NCBI RefSeq assembly: GCF_009789535.1
Contig: NZ_WSUT01000005.1
Span: forward strand, 744,001 to 808,000
From: Sphingomonas carotinifaciens
GTDB lineage: Bacteria > Pseudomonadota > Alphaproteobacteria > Sphingomonadales > Sphingomonadaceae
Reading direction: 5' to 3'
Length of the DNA: 64,000 bases
The notes beneath the pieces are model-generated. The model was not told where the DNA came from and did not search any database. It saw only the letters and a program-made list of their open reading frames with translations. Shown here piece by piece: positions 59,302 through 64,000 of this stretch; within the stretch, counting starts at the first letter, position 1, and each line of letters starts with the position of its first letter. A program made the translations under genes and the position numbers.

Positions 59302-60300
59302 ATGGCAAAGCTAGGCGACTGGATCGAACCGCACCCCCACGGCATCTATGTGCGGCCCGCGGACGCATGGGTGGACCCCTCCGAACCGGTGCCGCGCGCG
59401 CTGGTGACGCATGGCCATGCCGACCATGCGCGCGGCGGGCACCAGACGGTGTGGGCGACGCCGGAAACGCTGGCGATCATGGCCTGTCGGTACGGGCCGC
59501 AGAACGGCATGCCCGTCGCCTATGGCGAAACGATCCGGCTGGGCGAGGTGGAGGTGGGCTATGTGCCCGCCGGTCATGTGCTGGGATCAGCGCAGATCGT
59601 GCTCGACTATCGTGGCGAACGGGTGGTGGTGTCGGGCGACTACAAGCGTCGCCTGGATCCCACCTGCGCCCCGTTCGAGCCAGTGTCCTGCGACGTCTTC
59701 GTGACCGAGGCGACGTTCGCGCTGCCCGTCTTCCGCCATCCCGATACCGGCGACGAGATCGACAAGCTGATCGCGCGGCTGCACGCGAACCCCGATCGCT
59801 GCGTCGTTGTCGGCGCCTATGCGCTCGGCAAGGCACAGCGCGTGATCGCCGAACTGCGCGCCCGCGGCCATCGCCAGCCCATCTACATTCACGGCGCGCT
59901 GGCGCGTCTGTGCGACCTCTATGTGGAGCATGGCATTGATCTTGGGGAATTATTGCCGGTCGCCGACACGCCAAAGGCGGCCATGGCCGGACACGTCGTC
60001 GTCTGCCCCCCCGGCGCCCTAAACGACCGCTGGTCCAGACGCCTCCCCGACCCCATCACCGCCATGGCCAGCGGCTGGATGCGCATCCGCCAACGCGCCC
60101 GGCAAAAGAACATCGAGCTCCCCCTTATCCTGTCCGATCACGCCGACTGGGACGAACTGACCGACACCCTGACCGAGATCGCGCCAAAGGAAGTCTGGGT
60201 GACCCATGGTCGGGAGGAGGCGTTGGTTCACTGGTGCATGACCCGCCAGATCAAGGCCCGGGCGCTGGCGCTGGTAGGGTTTGAGGATGAGGATGATTGA
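59302..60300 (+). CDS. Ligase-associated MBL-fold DNA exonuclease
   Basis: 332 residues of the metallo-beta-lactamase/beta-CASP-like family that co-occurs with ATP-dependent DNA ligase LigC-type and Lhr helicase. Metal motif HGHADHARGG near residue 37, then PAGHVLGSAQI, VVSGDYKRRLDP, TEATFALPVF, and late SDHADWDEL and WVTHGREEAL. Expected role: nuclease in a DNA end-processing and ligation pathway. It is divergent from the small membrane protein/helicase genes with 110 bp between starts. The cognate ligase gene, usually next to it, is not downstream here. Confidence 0.87.
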   Translation: MAKLGDWIEPHPHGIYVRPADAWVDPSEPVPRALVTHGHADHARGGHQTVWATPETLAIMACRYGPQNGMPVAYGETIRLGEVEVGYVPAGHVLGSAQIVLDYRGERVVVSGDYKRRLDPTCAPFEPVSCDVFVTEATFALPVFRHPDTGDEIDKLIARLHANPDRCVVVGAYALGKAQRVIAELRARGHRQPIYIHGALARLCDLYVEHGIDLGELLPVADTPKAAMAGHVVVCPPGALNDRWSRRLPDPITAMASGWMRIRQRARQKNIELPLILSDHADWDELTDTLTEIAPKEVWVTHGREEALVHWCMTRQIKARALALVGFEDEDD

Positions 60301-60313
60301 GTGAAGGCATCGC

Positions 60314-60454
60314 CTAGCGGGTCTTCTTCTCCTGAGCTGAAGGCGGCATCCTGAAATGCATCACGTGAGTCATCGCCGCGTTCTGTCGCTGGTCAGACTT
60401 GTTCCATGTCCAGCTATCCCCACAGGTTACATCAAACCGACAGTCATTGTTCAT
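60314..60454 (-). CDS. Possible small ORF in AT-rich gap (doubtful)
   Basis: A 46-codon reading frame beginning MNNDCRFDVTCGDSWTWNKS and ending QEKKTR at a TAG. The same frame stays open about 33 more codons upstream with two further Cys (HIACCIADVIPVG) but no ATG there. Cys/Trp content is unusual and no homology is recognised. It could be a real peptide, the 3' remnant of a decayed gene brought in with the AT-rich block, or chance. No good ribosome site. Confidence 0.25.
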   Translation of the reverse strand: MNNDCRFDVTCGDSWTWNKSDQRQNAAMTHVMHFRMPPSAQEKKTR

Positions 60455-60797
60455 GGATTGTTCCCATAGCGATCGTCCCACCGGAATGACATCGGCAATG
60501 CAGCAAGCGATATGCTTTTTAGGAGATGTAGAAATTTTGTGAAGTTATGCTCGTATCGAACTGAAATACAATATTTAAGTGAAAATTATAATTGATGATG
60601 ATCGGTAATATATCGCCCATGGTGTGTCGCCAATGTAACACCAGCGTCGAATTGCCGGGCAAAGCCCGCGTTCAATATTGCAAAACATGATCCCGAGAAC
60701 TTAACTCTCAACTTGTCATCAGATTAGGTTGTCTTTTCTGACGAAAATCAAAGGCGAGAAAGATAAATTCTCGCATTAACAAGTTGGGGGTTTCACA
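60455..60797. other. AT-rich intergenic region before the second TonB receptor
   Basis: About 340 bp without a convincing gene and with much lower GC than the rest of the window (for example the run around 60525-60615). It holds the promoter region of the receptor at 60798. A hairpin GCGAGA/TCTCGC lies at 60753-60773, 24 nt before the start codon, in the leader. No clear -35/-10 pair stands out among many A/T-rich matches. Confidence 0.5.
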
Positions 60798-63659
60798 ATG
60801 AAAACGTGCAAATTCCGTCTCTTAGCGACGGTATTTATGGCTGGAGTGGTTTCAACGGCTTTCCCGGCCTTTGCCCAGCAAGCAACCCCAGCAGATGGTG
60901 ATGCGCAAACGACCTCTGAGACGGAGACCGGCTCGGGCGGGGACATCGTTGTCACTGGTTCTCGTATCGCTAGTCGCGCATTGCAGACAGCGGCGCCAGT
61001 TGCGGTCGTCGGTCAGGAGGAGTTTCAGCTTTCCGGGTCGGTCAATGTTGAGTCAGTCATTAATACCCTGCCCCAGGTAATTCCAGGCTCGACTGCATTC
61101 TCAAACAATCCCGGCGGTGGCGTATCGACGCTCAATCTACGGGGCTTGGGATCTCAACGAACGCTCGTCTTGGTCAATGGTCGTCGATGGGTATCTTATG
61201 ATACTTCACAAGTTGTCGATCTCAACACGATCCCGGCGTTTCTTCTTGAAGGCATAGACGTCGTAACCGGCGGCGCATCGGCAGTTTATGGTTCTGATGC
61301 CGTAGCTGGTGTTGTTAATTTCCGGCTACGTAACAACCTGAACGGCGTTCTGGTAGGCGGGCAATATGGCATAACACAGCGTGGCGACGGGGCTAGGTAT
61401 GAAACCTACCTTGCAGTTGGAGGTGACCTAGGCGATCGAGGTCATGCTACGGTTTACGGCGAATATTACAACCGTGATTCGATCTTTCAGGGCGCCCGCG
61501 ACTTTTCTGAAAGCGCACTCGGCGAGAATGCGACAAGTACCGGCCTGATCCCGGCCGGTTCGTCGACCACTCCCTTCGGTCGTTTCACTTCAACCAATCC
61601 CAATTGCCCCGCTGGTAACGTGTTTTGCTCTCCAGGTGCATACTTCACCGCTCCTGGTGTCAGCCGCACCCGGACCGCGACCGATCTTTATAACTACGCG
61701 GTCGACAACTATCTGATGGTTCCGCAAGAGCGGTATTTGATTGGCGGATATGCGGATTACGAAGTCAAGGACGGTCATACCGCTTATCTAGAGGCGACAT
61801 TTGTCAACAATCGTGTCGCTAACGAATTGGCGCCGACGCCGGTAACGGGGACGTTCCAAGTGAACATCAACACCGTTGCGCCGTTTCTTTCGGCCAATGA
61901 CATAGCCGCTCTGCGGGTACTGGATGCCGCTGCTGCAGTGGGTAATACCGTCGGCGACGGCATTGTGCCACTTACCGTGCAGCGGCGTATCAATGAAGCC
62001 GGGCGGCGTAACTCCTTGGACGAGCGAAGTGCATTCCGGCTACTGGCCGGAGTTCGCGGCGACATCACAGAGTGGTTGAACTATGATGCGTATTATTCTT
62101 ACGCACGAACCCGAAACTCGAATGTTCAGCGTGGCAATATATCTCGCTCGGCATTTCAGGCGGGTTTGAATGGCACCGCTGATGCAATCAACATCTTTGG
62201 TCCAGGCACGCTAACGCCAGCTATGCTCGACCAGATCACGATCCTGGCACAAAATGGCGATACGTCCGTGTTGCAGGTGGCAAATGCGTCCATGTCGGGT
62301 TCGCTGTTCAACCTCGGCATGGGTGCGGAAGATATCGGATTTGCGCTGGGCGGCGAATATCGAAAGATGTCATCCGAATTCATTCCTGATACCGCACTGT
62401 CCTCGGGTGACGTGATCGGCTTCAATGCCGGCGATCCCACGGCTGGCAGCTACAATGTAAAGGAAGTATTCGGCGAAATCCGCGTTCCGATCCTTGCTGA
62501 TAAGCCGTTTTTCAACAGGCTGGAATTGCATGGCGCGGGGCGATATTCCGACTACTCGCTTGGCGCTGTAGGTGGCGTGTGGACCTACGCCGGCGATTTC
62601 ACCTGGGCTCCCATCCGCGATATCATGTTCCGTGGCCAATATCAGCGCGCCGTTCGTGCACCAAATGTGGGTGAGCTGTTCGGTGGCCAAGCCACAGGAT
62701 TCTACCAGGCGCAGGATCCTTGTGCCTTGGCTTCGGCGGCAACCGATGCATCAGTGCGTAACATTTGTATCGCAACGGGAGTGCCAGCTGGATCGGTTGG
62801 ATCTGACACTTTAACGTTGAATTCACAAATTCAGGCAACTGTTGGTGGGAATCCAAACCTCCAAGAGGAAAAATCTGACTCCTACACCGCAGGTGTCGTA
62901 TTGACGCCGACGTTCATCCGTGGGCTATCGATTCGCGTTGATTATTTTAATATCAAAGTCGAAAACACCATTTCGCAGTTGGGCGGAGGCGTATCGAATG
63001 CGCTAAATCTCTGCTACAATGTCATACAGAACGTGAATAGTGTGTATTGCCAAGCGTTTCAGGGAACGCGTAACGCGCTCGGTCAGTTCGACGGTGTTGT
63101 AGCCCCACAAATCCTGAATGCAAATGTCGGTCGATTGCAAGTAGAGGGTGTCGATTTTGCTGCTGATTTATCCACGCGGCTTGGATTCTCGCTTTTAGGT
63201 GGTGAGGAAACTCGACTGAACGCAACGTTGCAGGGTACCTATACGGCTCGTAACGATCTTACCCCGGTACAGGATCTGCCGGATCAGATAAACCGCTGTG
63301 CTGGAAACTTCGGTATTCTAGCTTGTGGGACGCCAACCCCGAAGTGGAAGTGGACTTCGCGGGTTTCATTACTCGATGGACCGTCGACGATCAGCGCCCG
63401 ATGGCGCCATCTTTCGAGTGTCCGGGATGATAATCCCGATACGACCTATTTTGTAGAACGGATCCCGTCTTATGACGTATTCGATCTCACCTTTTCCTTT
63501 GCCGTCAACAGCAGCATGAATTTTTCGGTTGGCGTTAATAACATCTTTGATAAGCAGCCAAAAATACTGGGCTTAAATCAGGAGCAGGCGAATACCTATC
63601 CGGGTGTATATGATGTTCTTGGTCGAGACTTTTTTGCCGCGGTAAGATTTGAATTTTAA
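60798..63659 (+). CDS. TonB-dependent receptor (lower-GC copy)
   Basis: 953 residues. Signal peptide (LLATVFMAGVVSTAFPAFAQ), TonB-box-like DIVVTGSRI near residue 50, plug with STLNLRGLGSQRTLVLVNGR and IDVVTGGASAVYGSDAVAG, and a barrel ending FFAAVRFEF. It is of the same receptor class as the one at 38437 (both have RAPN, VDYFNIKV and NNIFDK blocks), but its codon use is clearly different: many A/T-ending codons (GTT, CTT, GGT, CGT). This suggests acquisition from a lower-GC donor. The ligand is unknown. GGGGGT lies upstream of the ATG. A 15-bp stem follows at 63667. Confidence 0.9.
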   Translation: MKTCKFRLLATVFMAGVVSTAFPAFAQQATPADGDAQTTSETETGSGGDIVVTGSRIASRALQTAAPVAVVGQEEFQLSGSVNVESVINTLPQVIPGSTAFSNNPGGGVSTLNLRGLGSQRTLVLVNGRRWVSYDTSQVVDLNTIPAFLLEGIDVVTGGASAVYGSDAVAGVVNFRLRNNLNGVLVGGQYGITQRGDGARYETYLAVGGDLGDRGHATVYGEYYNRDSIFQGARDFSESALGENATSTGLIPAGSSTTPFGRFTSTNPNCPAGNVFCSPGAYFTAPGVSRTRTATDLYNYAVDNYLMVPQERYLIGGYADYEVKDGHTAYLEATFVNNRVANELAPTPVTGTFQVNINTVAPFLSANDIAALRVLDAAAAVGNTVGDGIVPLTVQRRINEAGRRNSLDERSAFRLLAGVRGDITEWLNYDAYYSYARTRNSNVQRGNISRSAFQAGLNGTADAINIFGPGTLTPAMLDQITILAQNGDTSVLQVANASMSGSLFNLGMGAEDIGFALGGEYRKMSSEFIPDTALSSGDVIGFNAGDPTAGSYNVKEVFGEIRVPILADKPFFNRLELHGAGRYSDYSLGAVGGVWTYAGDFTWAPIRDIMFRGQYQRAVRAPNVGELFGGQATGFYQAQDPCALASAATDASVRNICIATGVPAGSVGSDTLTLNSQIQATVGGNPNLQEEKSDSYTAGVVLTPTFIRGLSIRVDYFNIKVENTISQLGGGVSNALNLCYNVIQNVNSVYCQAFQGTRNALGQFDGVVAPQILNANVGRLQVEGVDFAADLSTRLGFSLLGGEETRLNATLQGTYTARNDLTPVQDLPDQINRCAGNFGILACGTPTPKWKWTSRVSLLDGPSTISARWRHLSSVRDDNPDTTYFVERIPSYDVFDLTFSFAVNSSMNFSVGVNNIFDKQPKILGLNQEQANTYPGVYDVLGRDFFAAVRFEF

Positions 63660-63666
63660 ACAACAT

Positions 63667-63710
63667 ATATCTTGTCACGAGAAGCATCATGTTTGCTCGT
63701 GGCAAGATAT
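63667..63710 (+). terminator. Stem-loop after the second TonB receptor
   Basis: Arms ATATCTTGTCACGAG (63667-63681) and CTCGTGGCAAGATAT (63696-63710) pair over 15 positions with one G-U type mismatch and a 14-nt loop, 7 nt after the stop. It lacks a U-tract, so it may protect the 3' end or be a weak terminator. Confidence 0.45.
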
Positions 63711-63774
63711 GAGAAAATTGAGTAGAGGTTGCTCGTTCTCTAAACGATAACTTTTTGCGACCTCAATTTTTCTC

Positions 63775-63803
63775 AAAAAAGGGCCGGCGTAGCCGGCCCT
63801 TTG
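63775..63803. terminator. Bidirectional intrinsic terminator
   Basis: AAAGGGCCGGC (63778-63788), loop GTA, GCCGGCCCTTT (63792-63802): an 11-bp perfect stem flanked by an A-run on the left and T's on the right, so it works on both strands. It stands between the TonB receptor (+) and clpB (-), which converge here. Confidence 0.85.
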
Positions 63804-63822
63804 TATATCGTGATACGGCTGT

Positions 63823-64000
63823 TCAACGTACCACCAACACCAACCGGCCATCCCCCTCATCGACGTGCACCGTGGTGCCGTCCTTCACCTCGCCACGTAG
63901 GATCGCCTCGGCCAGCGGGTCCTGCAGATAGCGTTGCACCGCGCGCTTCAGCGGCCGGGCGCCATAGACGGGGTCGTAGCCGACACGGCCCAGCCACGCG
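63823..64000 (-). CDS. clpB: ATP-dependent chaperone ClpB, C-terminal end
   Basis: The last 59 codons are in the window; the gene continues past the right edge. They read [20 protein letters not shown] then [17 protein letters not shown], the conserved small domain (sensor-2 GARPLKR) of the second AAA+ module of ClpB, and end in RLVLVVR. ClpB is the hexameric disaggregase acting with DnaK. Composition returns to high GC, unlike the receptor next to it. Its transcript should end at the bidirectional terminator at 63775. Confidence 0.9.
   Translation of the reverse strand, partial: AWLGRVGYDPVYGARPLKRAVQRYLQDPLAEAILRGEVKDGTTVHVDEGDGRLVLVVR

Overview
The window looks like a chromosomal segment of a Sphingomonas-type alphaproteobacterium (order Sphingomonadales). 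The reasons are high GC with strong GC bias at third codon positions, two large TonB-dependent receptors of sphingomonad type, a single bifunctional RelA/SpoT enzyme, a DivK-like single-domain response regulator, a DUF1674 (SDHAF4-type) protein, a CHCC zinc-finger protein of the complex I family, and a flagellar export block. No integrase, transposase, phage or CRISPR array is visible. The assignment is an inference from gene content; no rRNA lies in the window.

Layout. 1-6 kb: a truncated AsmA-like gene and an SDHAF4-like gene (minus), then rsmB, rpe, a heparinase II/III-like gene and purH (plus), and a small secreted protein. 6-14 kb, minus: a polysaccharide flippase, polA, a beta-lactamase-fold lipoprotein and nadB. 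14-20 kb: an SDR, an ABC ATPase, a CHCC zinc-finger protein, tldD, a ccdAB toxin-antitoxin pair, a DUF2007 protein and glnK-amtB behind a clear sigma-54 promoter. 20-27 kb: an EF-hand protein and argG bracketed by two copies of a three-hairpin repeat, then three large integral membrane proteins in tandem, the first frameshifted. 27-33 kb: a DUF482 acyltransferase, RidA, a HAD hydrolase, DUF3572, divK, rlmE, a Ppx/GppA phosphatase and tRNA-Gln(CTG). 33-38 kb, minus: an orphan chemoreceptor and the opgG-opgH pair for periplasmic glucans. 38-47 kb: a TonB receptor, a TlpA-like thioredoxin lipoprotein divergent from argH, and a chain of overlapping genes argH, small lipoprotein, lysA, CysG-like and zntB. 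47-51 kb, minus: fliQ-fliR-flhB-fliD-fliS. 51-60 kb: a DUF885 hydrolase, rsh, a two-lobed aspartic protease, and a DEXH helicase plus 56-residue membrane protein divergent from an MBL-fold exonuclease. 60-64 kb: an AT-richer block with a second TonB receptor, then the 3' end of clpB.

Most genes are housekeeping (rRNA methylation, purine, NAD, arginine and lysine synthesis, nitrogen sensing, stringent response, motility). The unusual material is mainly between genes. There are several families of nested inverted repeats: 9-nt-periodic arms at about 29.0, 30.7 and 52.9 kb; a composite three-hairpin element at 20.2 and 22.1 kb; and pyrimidine-rich hairpins at 8.0, 14.7, 51.0 and 56.3 kb. Also notable are a divergent gene pair whose start codons share one CATG, a CysG-like protein with only a stub of its methyltransferase domain, and a receptor of foreign composition. 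I did not find a clearly new defence or metabolic system. The best candidates for undescribed biology are the repeat elements and the tandem membrane-protein cluster.
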